Assembly (NCBI RefSeq): GCF_003254645.1
Contig: NZ_PNFD01000006.1
Location: 34,968-98,967 of the forward strand
Direction: 5' to 3'
Source: Microbacterium suaedae
Lineage (GTDB): Bacteria > Actinomycetota > Actinomycetes > Actinomycetales > Microbacteriaceae
Length of the DNA stretch: 64,000 nt
Positions 52,769 through 62,646 of this stretch are shown here, piece after piece. How positions within the stretch are numbered: the first letter of the stretch is position 1; each line of letters starts with the position of its first letter. The position numbers and the translations under genes are program-made. The notes beneath the pieces are model-generated. The model was given only the letters and a program-made list of their open reading frames with translations. It was not told the origin of the DNA and did no database searches.

Positions 52769-52902
52769 GTGGGTGCGGCGTGGTCGTTGCCCCCGTCGGG
52801 TGTGACCCTTCGGCACCGGTGGCGTCGGGGTCTTTGCTCGCCCTGGGGTCGGGGGTGTGGCGTGGTCGTCTCGGTCCTCGAGAACGACCACACCGCACCC
52901 GC
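52769..52902. repeat. REP-like palindromic repeats (copies 3 and 4)
   Basis: Copy 3: GTGGGTGCGGCGTGGTCG (52769-52786) with a degenerate right arm TGACCCTTCGGCACC (52804-52818). Copy 4: GGGTGTGGCGTGGTCGT (from about 52853) and ACGACCACACCGCACCC (52884-52900), almost perfectly complementary around a short loop. They fill the gap before the convergent pgi gene and could also act as its terminator. Confidence 0.75.
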
Positions 52903-52968
52903 GAACGCCGAACGCCGGCGCCGTCGGGAGGGGCGGCGCCGGCGTCGGCGTCGGGGTGAGGGCTCCGC

Positions 52969-54627
52969 TCAGCGGCGGTGCGCGGCGTAGTACGCGAGGA
53001 GCGACTGCGTCGACGGATCCTGCGACGCCAGAGCCTCGGCGTCGCCTTCGATCGCCGGGGCGATCTGCAGCGCAAGCTGCTTGCCGAGCTCGACGCCCCA
53101 CTGGTCGAAGGAGTTGATGCCCCAGACGACTCCCTGCGTGAAGGTGATGTGCTCGTAGAGCGCGATGAGCTCGCCGAGGACCTTCGGTGTGAGCGCCGGA
53201 GCGAAGATCGACGTCGTCGGCCGGTTGCCCTCGAACGTGCGCGCGGCAACGAGGGCTCCCGTCGTGCCCTCGGCCTCGACCTCCTCCGCCGTCTTGCCGA
53301 ACGCGAGCGCCTTGGTCTGCGCGAGGAAGTTCGCGAGGAACAGGCCGTGCACGTCTCGCCCGCCGTCGGCCAACGGGTACGCGGGATTCGCGAACGCGAT
53401 GAAGTCGGCGGGAATGAGACGCGTGCCCTGGTGGATCAGCTGGTAGAACGCGTGCTGGCCGTTGGTGCCGGGCTCGCCCCAGAACACCTCGCCCGTGTCG
53501 GTCGTGACGGGCGATCCGTCCCAGCGCACCGACTTGCCGTTCGACTCCATCGTGAGCTGCTGCAGGTAGGCGGCGAAGCGGTGCAGCTGCTGCGCGTAGG
53601 GGAGCACGGCGTGCGACTGCGCGCCGAGGAAGTTCGTATACCAGACGTTCAGCAGGCCCATGAGTACCGGAACGTTCTTCTCGAGCGGCGTGGTGCGCAC
53701 GTGCTCGTCGACGGCGTGGAATCCGTCGAGCAGCTCGCGGAACCGATCCGGCCCCAGCGTGATGGCGAGCGAGGCGCCGATCGCCGAGTCGACGGAGTAG
53801 CGGCCCCCGACCCAATCCCAGAACCCGAACGCGTTGTCGGTGTCGATGCCGAACTCGGCGACCTTGTCGAGCGCCGTCGACAGCGCGATGAAGTGCTTCG
53901 AGACGGCGCCGGCGCGCTCCTCGTCGGCGCTCAGGCCGAGCCCCGACCACAGCCAGTCGCGCGCGAGGCGCGCGTTCGTGAGCGTTTCGAGCGTCGTGAA
54001 CGTCTTCGACGCCACGATGAACAGCGTCGTCTCGGGATCCAGATCCGCCGTCTTCTGGGCGAGGTCCGTCGGATCGATGTTCGAGATGAACCGGGCCTCG
54101 ATGCCGGCGTCGGCATACGGGGCGAGTGCCTCGTAGACCATGACGGGGCCGAGATCGCTGCCGCCGATGCCGATGTTGACCACGTGCGTCACGCGCTTGC
54201 CGGTGACGCCCGTCCACTCGCCCGAGCGGACGCGGTCAGCGAATGCGGTGATGCGGTCGAGCACGCCCTGCACGTCGGCGTCGATGTCCTGCCCGTCGAC
54301 GACCAGCGGCGATCCCGCCGGCCGGCGCAGCGCCGTGTGCAGCACCGCGCGATCCTCGGTGGTGTTGATGTGCTCGCCCTGGAGCATCGCGGCGAAGCGC
54401 TCGGCGACGCCGGTCTCCTCGGCGAGCTTCACGAGGGATGCGAGGATCTCATCCGTCACGAGGTTCTTCGACAGATCGACGTGAAGGTCGGCGAGGTCGA
54501 GGGTGAGGCGCTCGGCGCGGGCGGGATCGTTCGCGAACCAGGTGCGGAGATCGGGGGCGAAGCCGTCGCGATGCGCGTCGAGCTCGGCCCAGGCTGCGGT
54601 GGAGGTGGGATCGACAGGAGCAGTCAT
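52969..54627 (-). CDS. pgi: Glucose-6-phosphate isomerase
   Basis: 552 residues, full length for the eukaryote-like bacterial form. Signatures: [11 protein letters not shown], the phosphate-loop region [21 protein letters not shown], the catalytic Glu region [18 protein letters not shown], and the late Lys region [14 protein letters not shown]. It interconverts glucose-6-phosphate and fructose-6-phosphate. It stands alone, convergent with the repeat-flanked nuclease gene. Confidence 0.96.
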   Translation of the reverse strand: MTAPVDPTSTAAWAELDAHRDGFAPDLRTWFANDPARAERLTLDLADLHVDLSKNLVTDEILASLVKLAEETGVAERFAAMLQGEHINTTEDRAVLHTALRRPAGSPLVVDGQDIDADVQGVLDRITAFADRVRSGEWTGVTGKRVTHVVNIGIGGSDLGPVMVYEALAPYADAGIEARFISNIDPTDLAQKTADLDPETTLFIVASKTFTTLETLTNARLARDWLWSGLGLSADEERAGAVSKHFIALSTALDKVAEFGIDTDNAFGFWDWVGGRYSVDSAIGASLAITLGPDRFRELLDGFHAVDEHVRTTPLEKNVPVLMGLLNVWYTNFLGAQSHAVLPYAQQLHRFAAYLQQLTMESNGKSVRWDGSPVTTDTGEVFWGEPGTNGQHAFYQLIHQGTRLIPADFIAFANPAYPLADGGRDVHGLFLANFLAQTKALAFGKTAEEVEAEGTTGALVAARTFEGNRPTTSIFAPALTPKVLGELIALYEHITFTQGVVWGINSFDQWGVELGKQLALQIAPAIEGDAEALASQDPSTQSLLAYYAAHRR

Positions 54628-54774
54628 GCTGCAAACCTACCGAGACTGCGGATCACGTGCGCGCCGTGCGTCATGTGAGGGCGATCGCTGCGCCCACGCG
54701 CGTCGACGGGGCCGCCCGGGCGCTGACCGGACACCCCCGGTGACACAGAGCCACTCCGTCGCTACCGTGTACGC

Positions 54775-55212
54775 ATGACCACTCTGGCGCTCGCCCAGCA
54801 GACCGGGCTCGTGACGAACATGTACGGGGACTTCGGAGGAACGGGGGCATTCGCTGGCATCCTCGCAGGGATGGGCGTCGGCGGAGGCGTCGTCGGCATC
54901 ATCATCTACGTCTTCGTCGCGATCGGCCTGTGGAAGACGTTCAGCAAGGCCGACATCCCGGGGATCCTCGGGATCATCCCGATCGTGAACATGATCTTTC
55001 TCCTGAAGGTCGCGCGCATGAACATGTGGCTCGCGCTTCTGTACCTGATTCCGATCGTGAACCTGATCCTGATGATCATCGTCGCGATCAAGGTGGGGCG
55101 GAACTTCGGTCACGGTGGTGCGTTCTCGTTCTTCCTTCTGTGGCTGCTCGCGCCGATCGGCTACCTCATCGTCGGATTCGGCGGCGACCGATACCAGCCC
55201 GAGACGTTCTGA
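54775..55212 (+). CDS. Small membrane protein (DUF5684-like)
   Basis: 145 residues with four predicted helices: GVGGGVVGIIIYVFVAIGLW, IPGILGIIPIVNMIFLLKVA, MWLALLYLIPIVNLILMIIVAIKVG and FSFFLLWLLAPIGYLIVGF. The GI-PIVN repeats are typical of DUF5684-type proteins often found as signal-peptidase-like companions. Function unknown. The ATG at 54775 has no clear ribosome site and may be read leaderless. Confidence 0.7.
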   Translation: MTTLALAQQTGLVTNMYGDFGGTGAFAGILAGMGVGGGVVGIIIYVFVAIGLWKTFSKADIPGILGIIPIVNMIFLLKVARMNMWLALLYLIPIVNLILMIIVAIKVGRNFGHGGAFSFFLLWLLAPIGYLIVGFGGDRYQPETF

Positions 55213-55335
55213 GGTTCCGGTCTCACACCGTTCCACTCGGCGGCCAGGCGCCCAGGATGATGCCCATGAGCAGGATCGTCACGAACTCGTGCGAGACGTT
55301 CGGCACCGTGCGCCGAGCGAGATGACGATGCCCGC

Positions 55336-56556
55336 ATGCCGCGGACTGCATGTGGAAGGGCCTACCGTAGGAGAAAGCGATCGGCGACTGCCCATGGCTT
55401 CCACGCAGACGGCGCTCCGGCCCGTCGCGATCGAAACGGTGCTGACATCTCCTCCAGCCAGACCACCGCGCCGAGCCGACTCGGCCCCATCCGACAGACC
55501 TACGCCCGCGCCGAGGACTTCCCCCACGTCGCGAAGGCTTACTCTCAGGTGTCCGAGGTCGCCCGTGAGACCGGCCTCCTCCGGCGCGCCCGCTGGTTCT
55601 ATGCCCTCGTCGGAGCCGCGCTCGTCGTGGCCTTCGGCGGAGCCGTGACGGGGTTCATCCTCCTCGGCGACAGCTGGCTCCAGCTCCTGATCGCTGGCGC
55701 GCTCGGCATCATCTTCACGCAGGTCGCGTTCCTCGCGCACGAGGCAGCGCACCGCCAGATCCTCGCGACGGGCCCCGCCAACGATCGCCTCGCGCGGATC
55801 CTCGCGGGGTCGATCGGCCTCAGCGCCGCGTGGTGGAACCAGAAGCACAATCGTCACCACGCGAATCCGAACCGCGTCGACAAGGACCCGGATATCGCCG
55901 TCGACACGATCTCGTTCCTCGACGAGGACGCTGCGGGCGCGCGTGGATTCCGCCGGATGATCACGAAGCACCAGGGGTGGCTGTTCTTCCCGCTGCTCAC
56001 CCTCGAGGGGCTGAACCTGCACTACCTCAGCTTCGTGCACCTCTTCTCGCGCGGATCCGTCAAGGGCCGGTGGACGGAGCTGTCGATCATCGTGACCCGA
56101 TTCGCCCTCTATCTCACGCCGATCTTCCTCTTCCTGCCGCTCGGCATGGCGTTCGCGTTCGTCGGTGTGCAGCTCGCGGTCTTCGGCGTCTACATGGGGG
56201 CGTCGTTCGCCCCGAACCACAAGGGCATGCCCGTGATCGCCCCCGATGCGAAGCTCGACTTCTTCACGAAGCAGGTGCGCACCTCGCGCAATATCCGCGG
56301 CGGATGGTGGGCCACAGCCCTCATGGGCGGCCTGAACTACCAGGTCGAGCACCACCTTTTCCCGAGCATGGCGCGCCCGCACCTCGCGAAGGCACGCGAG
56401 ATCGTGCGCGACTTCTGCGCGAGCCACGACGTGCCGTACACCGAGACCTCGCTCATCGAGTCGTACGCGATCGTCGTGCAGTATCTCAACCGCGTGGGTC
56501 TCGCGGCGCGTGATCCGTTCGAGTGCCCTGCGGCTGCCCAGTTCGGTCGCGGCTGA
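55336..56556 (+). CDS. Membrane fatty-acid desaturase
   Basis: The frame gives up to 406 residues. The conserved protein starts near RLGPIRQTYARAEDFPHVAKAY. All three His boxes are intact: HEAAH, HNRHH and QVEHH. It oxidises C-H bonds of acyl chains with a di-iron centre to adjust membrane fluidity. The start is a problem: between the ATG at 55336 and the conserved region there is no ATG, GTG or TTG in frame, and the 48 N-terminal residues are Arg-rich and unlike the family. An ATG at 55394 in another frame (MASTQTALRPVA) looks a more natural beginning, implying a frameshift or a non-standard start. Confidence 0.8.
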   Translation: MPRTACGRAYRRRKRSATAHGFHADGAPARRDRNGADISSSQTTAPSRLGPIRQTYARAEDFPHVAKAYSQVSEVARETGLLRRARWFYALVGAALVVAFGGAVTGFILLGDSWLQLLIAGALGIIFTQVAFLAHEAAHRQILATGPANDRLARILAGSIGLSAAWWNQKHNRHHANPNRVDKDPDIAVDTISFLDEDAAGARGFRRMITKHQGWLFFPLLTLEGLNLHYLSFVHLFSRGSVKGRWTELSIIVTRFALYLTPIFLFLPLGMAFAFVGVQLAVFGVYMGASFAPNHKGMPVIAPDAKLDFFTKQVRTSRNIRGGWWATALMGGLNYQVEHHLFPSMARPHLAKAREIVRDFCASHDVPYTETSLIESYAIVVQYLNRVGLAARDPFECPAAAQFGRG

Positions 56557-56562
56557 CGCAGA

Positions 56563-57669
56563 TCAGTCGTCGCGGGGCGCGCCCTGGGTCGAGGCCCGCT
56601 CGCGCAGCTGCGGCACGATCTGGACGCGCTCGACGGGACGGCGGGGCCCTTCGGCCAGGCGGGTCGCCATCGTCTCGACGGCGCGTCGGCCGACGTGCTC
56701 CTTGGCGGGCCGCAGCGCGGTGAGGGGCGGATCCGCGCCCTCGGCGATCTCGTCGTCGTACGCGATGATCGCGAGATCCTCGGGGAGGTTCCACCCGCGA
56801 TCCGACGCGAACTGCTGCAGCAGCACCGCCTGAGGATCGGAGTGCACCATCAGGGCCGTGCACTCCATGCTCCGGACGTCGTCGAGCAGCGTGTCGAGCG
56901 CGTCGCCGCGAGCCGTGCTGGCTAGCTGATCCAGGGAAGCCGACACGTCGATGGGCGAGTCGACGCCGAGCTCGGCCGTCGCGCGGAGCCAGCCGCGGCG
57001 CAGCTGGGACGATGTCGGCGACTGCGCCGAGGTGACGAGCCCGACGCGCCGGTGACCTCGAGCCGCGAGATGGCGCAGCGCCAGCTCGCCGCCGAACACG
57101 TGATCCGTTGTCACCCATTCGAGGCGCGTAAGCCCGAGCGAGGCGGGGGCCTGCCGCTCGACGAGCACCACGGGGATCGGGAGCGCGTCGAGCCACTCGA
57201 GCATCGCGTGGCCGTCGGGGCCGAGGTTCTCGGGGGCGACGATGAGGCCGTGCACGCCGCCGCTGTCGATGAGCGACGAGATCTGTCGGCGCTGGTCGTC
57301 GATCGCGTAGCTCGCACCGCGAAGGGCGAGCTGCACCCTCTGCTCGGTCGCCGCAGCGCGCGCTCCGACGACGACCTGCGGCCAGTAGTAGTTCAGCGAC
57401 GGCACGACCATCCCGACGCGGAACCGGGCGGCCGAGGAAGACGCGCGCGTCGGGACGGTCGTGTCGAGTGCGCTGCGCAGGGTGGCGCCGCCGTGCACGC
57501 GGGTGACGAGGCCTTCGTCGGCCAGGCGCCCGATGTCGCGACGGATCGTCAGCTCCGCGACGCCGAGCGCGCGGGCAAGGTCGCTCACGCGTACGGATCC
57601 CGCGCGGCGCAGCTCGTCCATGATGTGCTCGCGCCTCGAGAGGCCGAAGGGGCGCGACGGATCGCTCAC
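56563..57669 (-). CDS. DeoR-headed LacI-type transcription regulator
   Basis: 368 residues. The N-terminus is a DeoR-type helix-turn-helix (SRREHIMDELRRAGSVRVSDLARALGV, then LTIRRDIGRLADEGLVTRVHGGA), but from about residue 75 it is a LacI/PurR-like sugar-binding domain (FRVGMVVPSLNYYWPQVVVGA, DHVFGGELALRHLAARGHRRVG). Such hybrids respond to sugars. GTG at 57669 overlaps the heparinase stop (GTGA), so it is co-transcribed with that gene and likely controls the locus. Confidence 0.85.
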   Translation of the reverse strand: MSDPSRPFGLSRREHIMDELRRAGSVRVSDLARALGVAELTIRRDIGRLADEGLVTRVHGGATLRSALDTTVPTRASSSAARFRVGMVVPSLNYYWPQVVVGARAAATEQRVQLALRGASYAIDDQRRQISSLIDSGGVHGLIVAPENLGPDGHAMLEWLDALPIPVVLVERQAPASLGLTRLEWVTTDHVFGGELALRHLAARGHRRVGLVTSAQSPTSSQLRRGWLRATAELGVDSPIDVSASLDQLASTARGDALDTLLDDVRSMECTALMVHSDPQAVLLQQFASDRGWNLPEDLAIIAYDDEIAEGADPPLTALRPAKEHVGRRAVETMATRLAEGPRRPVERVQIVPQLRERASTQGAPRDD

Positions 57670-59537
57670 GATGCCTCCACCCGGGCGCGCACATCGAGCG
57701 AGGAGCTTCCCGGCGCGGCCTCGAGCACGATGCGGCTGAGGCGATCGCCCCATGACCGTGCCATGATCGGATCCGCGATGTCGCGATGCTCGATGCGGCA
57801 CGCGGCCGCGTCGTGCGCGATGCGCAGTCCGCGGCCACCGTCGACGGACGGGAGGATGAGATCGTCGCCGTCCACGCGGGGCGTCCCGGCGCAGACGAGG
57901 ACGACCGCCCCGGCTCCCTCGGCAAGGCTCCACGAGTCGTGTATACGCACAGTTTCACCGTCCAGCTCGACCTGCCTGCGCCATCGCTCCTCGGACGCGA
58001 GCGGGTAGGCGCGGCTCAGATCGATCGTCCAAGCTGCGGGACCCGCCGTCGCCGTCGATCTGCTGTCCGCGCCGGGGCGCTGCGTCAGGCCGCGGGGCAG
58101 GGGCGTGCTGTGCCAGTCGCTCGAGACGTACCAGAGGCCATATCGCTCGTCCGAGAAGGTCTGCGCCGTGTAGGTTTCGCGACCCGGATCGATCACGACG
58201 GGCACGCCGTCGACGGCGATCTCGATCGCGCCGAGGTCGTTGTGATTGTGTGCCTCGTCGTTGTGCCCCGCCTTCACGACGACCGCGAGGCCCTCCGCGG
58301 ATCCCTCGCGCGAGCGCGCGATCCCGATCCCGATCGACGTGAGTTCGACGCGCGCCGGCAGCGGATCCCCGCCGTCGCGGTGCGCATCGGCGTCGAGCAG
58401 CGCGAGCACCTGGCGACCGAGGCCGCTCTGCGTGTCGGATGAGGCCGTCGCCATCGCAACGGGATCCTCGTGCGCGGCCGCGAAGGCCGCGGTCGACGGC
58501 ACGTGGCACAGTCGCGCGGCCCGGCGCAGCGACGACCAGGGGAGCGGTTCCGCGGCGCGCGCCTCGGCATCGGACCAGCTGGCGTACCAGTCTCCGCCGA
58601 GATGCACCCGCTCAGGGAAGCGCACGAGCTCGGCGAGGCCCGCGAGCGATCCGCCGGGGGCGGTTTCCCGGTTGACCGCGCCGCCCGTGACGGCGTCGAC
58701 GAGGTGCAGAGCGTCGAGGGCGCGGGCGGCGCCCTGCCACCAGTAGGCGAAGCCCTCGTCGATCGCGCCATCAGACGGCAGCTGCGCGAGATAGCGGTCG
58801 ATTCCGTCGATGCAGCGTTCCGAGACGGCGTCGCGCAGCTCGCCGTCGGCGAAGGCGTGCGCCGCAACGAAGAGATTCCCGTAGATCCACGGCGCCCAGT
58901 TGTGCATGCGCTCCTCGGTGCCCTCCCAGTGCCAGCGCTCGGCGAGAAGCGGCTCGAGCGTGCGGCGCGTCGCCTCGTGGCGCAGGCGGGCGCGGACGCC
59001 GGGGAAGGCGGCCTCGAGGCGCGATCCGATGACGATGTCGGCCCAGGCAGCCTGCGCGGCCGCCTCGCCCGCGCCGAGATCGAGGAACGGGCGTGCGACG
59101 TCGGTCGTGAGGAGGCCCCGTCCGAATGCGTCGTCGTGCGCGGGCCAGCACCAGCTCGACTGCTCGCACAGCAGCCAGAGGCCGTTCGCGGCCTCGGCGA
59201 GGCGTTCGTCGCTCGGATCGAGCGCCGCCGCCAGCACGGCGCGCCGCGTGCGCTCGCTGCGCGCGAAGAACGGATCCTCGTAGGCGAGCCGGCTTCCTCG
59301 CGTTCGGTAGGCCGACCAGTCCGTCAGCAGCAGCTCGGGCCACGGCTCGCCGCGGTCGGCGTCCGCCTGGGCGAGAAGGGCGGAGCGGACGGGGTCCGCG
59401 ACGGCGTCCCAGGCGGCGCGGTCGTCGGATCCGGGGATCCCCAGCCCGTGTGTCGCGTCGGTGCGCCAGAGGGTGAGAAGGGATCCGCGAGGGATGAGGG
59501 AAACGGGGCGGTCAGCGGCCCCGGAATGTTCGATCAT
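57666..59537 (-). CDS. Heparinase II/III-family protein
   Basis: About 623 residues: an N-terminal all-helical toroid (to about residue 350) and a C-terminal beta-sandwich with the family segment VVKAGHNDEAHNHNDLGAIEIAVDG. No signal peptide is seen, so it probably acts on imported oligosaccharides. The enzyme type removes uronate-containing units from acidic polysaccharides by elimination. The ATG at 59537 is the first credible start; further-upstream starts would extend through the operator. The start codon overlaps the first GTTCG repeats. Confidence 0.85.
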   Translation of the reverse strand: MIEHSGAADRPVSLIPRGSLLTLWRTDATHGLGIPGSDDRAAWDAVADPVRSALLAQADADRGEPWPELLLTDWSAYRTRGSRLAYEDPFFARSERTRRAVLAAALDPSDERLAEAANGLWLLCEQSSWCWPAHDDAFGRGLLTTDVARPFLDLGAGEAAAQAAWADIVIGSRLEAAFPGVRARLRHEATRRTLEPLLAERWHWEGTEERMHNWAPWIYGNLFVAAHAFADGELRDAVSERCIDGIDRYLAQLPSDGAIDEGFAYWWQGAARALDALHLVDAVTGGAVNRETAPGGSLAGLAELVRFPERVHLGGDWYASWSDAEARAAEPLPWSSLRRAARLCHVPSTAAFAAAHEDPVAMATASSDTQSGLGRQVLALLDADAHRDGGDPLPARVELTSIGIGIARSREGSAEGLAVVVKAGHNDEAHNHNDLGAIEIAVDGVPVVIDPGRETYTAQTFSDERYGLWYVSSDWHSTPLPRGLTQRPGADSRSTATAGPAAWTIDLSRAYPLASEERWRRQVELDGETVRIHDSWSLAEGAGAVVLVCAGTPRVDGDDLILPSVDGGRGLRIAHDAAACRIEHRDIADPIMARSWGDRLSRIVLEAAPGSSSLDVRARVEAS

Positions 59538-59572
59538 GTTCGAGTACGATCCACTACGTTCGCTATGTTTGA
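59527..59572. promoter_or_regulatory. Operator region with four GTTYG direct repeats
   Basis: TGTTCGA at 59527 and 59537, CGTTCGC at 59557 and TGTTTGA at 59566: four similar units spaced about one or two helical turns apart. DeoR-type regulators often bind direct repeats, and a DeoR-headed regulator is encoded in the locus. The element overlaps the heparinase start and lies about 75-120 bp before the divergent dehydrogenase gene. Confidence 0.6.
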
Positions 59573-59646
59573 GCTTGTGTGCTTCATCAGCATTACTGGA
59601 AGTGAACGAACCCGCAAGGGCCGAAGAAGACCCCGCTGGAGAGCAC

Positions 59647-60660
59647 ATGTCCTACGCACCGCGCACCCACCTCGCGATGGGTGAGGACACCTTCCGCCTG
59701 CTTTTCGACGAAGCGCGTCGTGATCGGATCGCGGCCATCGCCGATGCAGGCGACCCGCTCTTCCTGGGCTCGCTCGAAGACCCGGCGCACGCCGATGCGC
59801 TCGCGGAGACCGAGGTACTCATCACGTCATGGGGCGCGCCCCGGCTCGACGCCGAAGCGCTTTCGCGGATGCCGCGCCTTCAGGCCGTCTTCCACGCGGC
59901 GGGCACGGTGCGAGAGGTGGCGACCGATGCCCTGTGGGAGCGAGGCATCGTCGTCACGACGGCCGCGGATGCCAACGCGATCCCCGTCGCCGAGTTCACG
60001 CACGCCGCGATCGTTCTCGCGACCAAGCGCACGTTCTTCCACGTGCGCACCGCCCACGAGCACCAGCGCGGATGGTTCGGGCACGAACCGCGCCTCGGCT
60101 ACGGCAATCTCGGCCGCGCGATCGGCGTCGTGGGCTTCTCGCGGACGGGGCGCCGCGTCGTCGAGAAGCTGCGCGCTCTCGAAGGCGCTCGCGTGCTCGT
60201 GTCCGACCCCTTCGCCGACGCAGATCGGGTCGCCGCGGCGGGAGCCGAGCTCGTGTCCCTCGAGGAGATGATCCCGGCCGTGGACGTGCTCTCGCTGCAC
60301 GCACCGTCGTTGCCGTCGACCCGTCACATGATCGGGCGTGCTGAGCTCGCCGCCCTGCGCGACGGCGCCGTGCTCATCAACACCGCGCGCGGCTCGATCC
60401 TCGACCACGATGCGCTGCTCGCCGAGTGCCGGACCGGCCGGATCGACGCGATCCTCGACGTCACCGAGCCCGAGCCGCTCCCCGCGGCGTCGCCCCTCCT
60501 CGCCCTCCCGAACGTCGCGATCACGCCCCACATCGCGGGGTCGCTCGGAGGCGAGACGCGTCGTCTCGCGGACGCCGCGATCGACGAGCTCGAGGCGTTC
60601 GTCGCCGGCCGCCCGGCGATGCACCGGATCCACGCCCAGGACATGGGGATGACCGCATGA
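59647..60660 (+). CDS. D-2-hydroxyacid dehydrogenase-family protein
   Basis: 337 residues. The NAD-binding motif is diverged (GVVGFSRTGRRVVEKL), but LINTARGSILDHDALL and the catalytic His in TPHIAGSLGG are typical. It reduces or oxidises a 2-oxo/2-hydroxyacid. In this locus a sugar-acid substrate formed from uronates is plausible, not shown. ATG at 59647 follows CTGGAGAG; the stop overlaps the DUF2264 gene (ATGA). Confidence 0.82.
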   Translation: MSYAPRTHLAMGEDTFRLLFDEARRDRIAAIADAGDPLFLGSLEDPAHADALAETEVLITSWGAPRLDAEALSRMPRLQAVFHAAGTVREVATDALWERGIVVTTAADANAIPVAEFTHAAIVLATKRTFFHVRTAHEHQRGWFGHEPRLGYGNLGRAIGVVGFSRTGRRVVEKLRALEGARVLVSDPFADADRVAAAGAELVSLEEMIPAVDVLSLHAPSLPSTRHMIGRAELAALRDGAVLINTARGSILDHDALLAECRTGRIDAILDVTEPEPLPAASPLLALPNVAITPHIAGSLGGETRRLADAAIDELEAFVAGRPAMHRIHAQDMGMTA

Positions 60661-62603
60661 CGCTCCTCACGCTGCCCGCAGACGACCGCGAGCTGTCGCC
60701 CTACACAGGGTGGACGCGCGCGCACTGGATCCGCGTCGCCGACGCGATCCTCGACGGCGCGCGCCGTCACACGAGCCCAGGTGGCGCCCTCGTCCGGTAC
60801 CCCGGTCAGCCGGGCGGGTACGGCGCGGACGTCGACGCGCTCGAGGGCTTCGCGCGCACGTTCATGCTTGCCTCCTTCCGCATCGCCGGCGACCCCACCG
60901 GTACCGTCGCACTCGCCGAGCGGTACGCCCGGGGCTTCGCCGCGGGCGTCGATCCCGCGTCCCCCGAGCGCTGGCTGCGCCCCGATGAGGTCGACCAGGC
61001 CAAGGTCGAGTCAGCGGCGCTCGCACTCGGCCTCCATCTCACCCGCGACCAGATCTGGGCGCGTTTCTCCGACGAGACGCGCGCGCACGTCGTCGACTAC
61101 CTCTCCGGATTCCTCGGAGCGTCGTACCCGCCGAACAACTGGGCGTGGTTCCGGATTATCGTCGCACAGTTCCTGGCGAGCGTCGGGGCCGAGCACCGTC
61201 CGGACGACATCGAGTCCGACCTCGCCCTGCTCGACAGCTTCGAACGCGGCGGCGGGTGGTCCTCGGATGGGCACGAGCGCTCCTACGACCACTACTGCGG
61301 CTGGGCGCTGCCGTTCTACCCCGTCATCTGGGCCGACATGGTCAAGGGGGATCCGCGGTGGGCGGACCGCATCGAGCGCTCCCGCGCCGCGCTCGACGAC
61401 TACCTCGACGATGCGCTCCATCTCATCGGATCCGACGGCGCCCCGCTCTTCCAGGGGCGAAGCCTCACCTATCGCTTCGCGACCGCGGGGCCCGCGTGGG
61501 CTGCTGTGTTCGGGGGATCCTCGCGCCACGATCTCGGCGTCCTGCGCCGCGCCGCGAGCGGGCAGCTCGCTCACTTCGTCGCGCGCGGCGCGCCGGGCGC
61601 CGACGGAGTGCTGCCGATCGGGTGGCACGGGCCGTGGCGCGCGATGGCGCAGCGGTACTCGGGGCCGGGATCGCCATACTGGGCTGCGAAGGGTCTGCTC
61701 GGCATCGCGTTGCCCGAGGACCACTCCGTGTGGAGCGCGACCGAACTCCCCTTGCCCGCGGAGCAGGGTGCCTTCACGCGCGTGATCGAGGCGCCCGGAT
61801 GGATCGCCTCCGGAGCAGATGACGGCATCGTGCGGGTCGTGAATCACGGGACGGACCATCGTCACGAGGGATCCCGTGACGCCGATGGTCCGCTGTACGC
61901 GCGGCTCGGGTACTCGACTGCCACGGCCCCGGCACTCGCCGGGGATACCGTCATCGACCCCCTCGACAGCCACGTCGGCCTGCTGCGCGGCGGCGCCGCG
62001 AGTCATCGCTCCGGCTTCGCCCGCGGCGCCCTCACGGCGTGCGACGGCAACACGGCGCTTGCCGCGTCGACGGCGCGCGCCCGGTGGCCGGAGGAACTGG
62101 CGGGCGAACCGGATCATGGCAGCGGCGATGCGGTCGTCCGCGCCGCGGTCGGTCCGCTCGTCGACACCGTCTCGCTCGTCCGCGGCGCCTGGGAGGTGCG
62201 GTTCGTCCGCGTCCGGGCCGGAGAGACCGTCGACCATGACGGCGTCGTTCGCATCGGCGGCTGGCCCCTCACGGGGGACATCGTCGACGCTGGCGAGGCG
62301 TGGATCCGCACCGATCGTCTTGCGAGCCGCGTTGTCGCGCTACACGGGACGGCAGACGCGGGAACGACGGAACTCGGGGATGTGACGCCCCTCGAAGGAA
62401 CCACTTCCGTCCCGTCGATCGCGGCGGAGGCGGTGAGCGGCGAGTGGATCGTCGCCGCCGTGTTCCTCGGCGAACCCGAGAGCGCCGAGCGTGCGCCCAC
62501 GGCGACGCGCGACGCATCCGACACCTGGCGCATCACCTGGCCGGAGGGCGGCGCCACCGACATCGATCCGGCATCCGCGAGTCCTGCCGCGCGCAGGCTC
62601 TGA
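60657..62603 (+). CDS. DUF2264 protein
   Basis: 648 residues covering a full DUF2264 domain: N-terminal (alpha/alpha) region with YGADVDALEGFARTFMLASF, PPNNWAWFRIIVAQFLASVG and SSDGHERSYDHYCGWALPFY, then a beta-rich C-terminal part. No signal peptide is visible. The family appears near polysaccharide lyases and sugar carriers; it probably cleaves or modifies an unsaturated oligosaccharide. It is coupled to the dehydrogenase by ATGA. Confidence 0.78.
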   Translation: MTLLTLPADDRELSPYTGWTRAHWIRVADAILDGARRHTSPGGALVRYPGQPGGYGADVDALEGFARTFMLASFRIAGDPTGTVALAERYARGFAAGVDPASPERWLRPDEVDQAKVESAALALGLHLTRDQIWARFSDETRAHVVDYLSGFLGASYPPNNWAWFRIIVAQFLASVGAEHRPDDIESDLALLDSFERGGGWSSDGHERSYDHYCGWALPFYPVIWADMVKGDPRWADRIERSRAALDDYLDDALHLIGSDGAPLFQGRSLTYRFATAGPAWAAVFGGSSRHDLGVLRRAASGQLAHFVARGAPGADGVLPIGWHGPWRAMAQRYSGPGSPYWAAKGLLGIALPEDHSVWSATELPLPAEQGAFTRVIEAPGWIASGADDGIVRVVNHGTDHRHEGSRDADGPLYARLGYSTATAPALAGDTVIDPLDSHVGLLRGGAASHRSGFARGALTACDGNTALAASTARARWPEELAGEPDHGSGDAVVRAAVGPLVDTVSLVRGAWEVRFVRVRAGETVDHDGVVRIGGWPLTGDIVDAGEAWIRTDRLASRVVALHGTADAGTTELGDVTPLEGTTSVPSIAAEAVSGEWIVAAVFLGEPESAERAPTATRDASDTWRITWPEGGATDIDPASASPAARRL

Positions 62604-62646
62604 CCCACACCGAGAGACACACGAAATCATGACGAAAGGCCACGCA

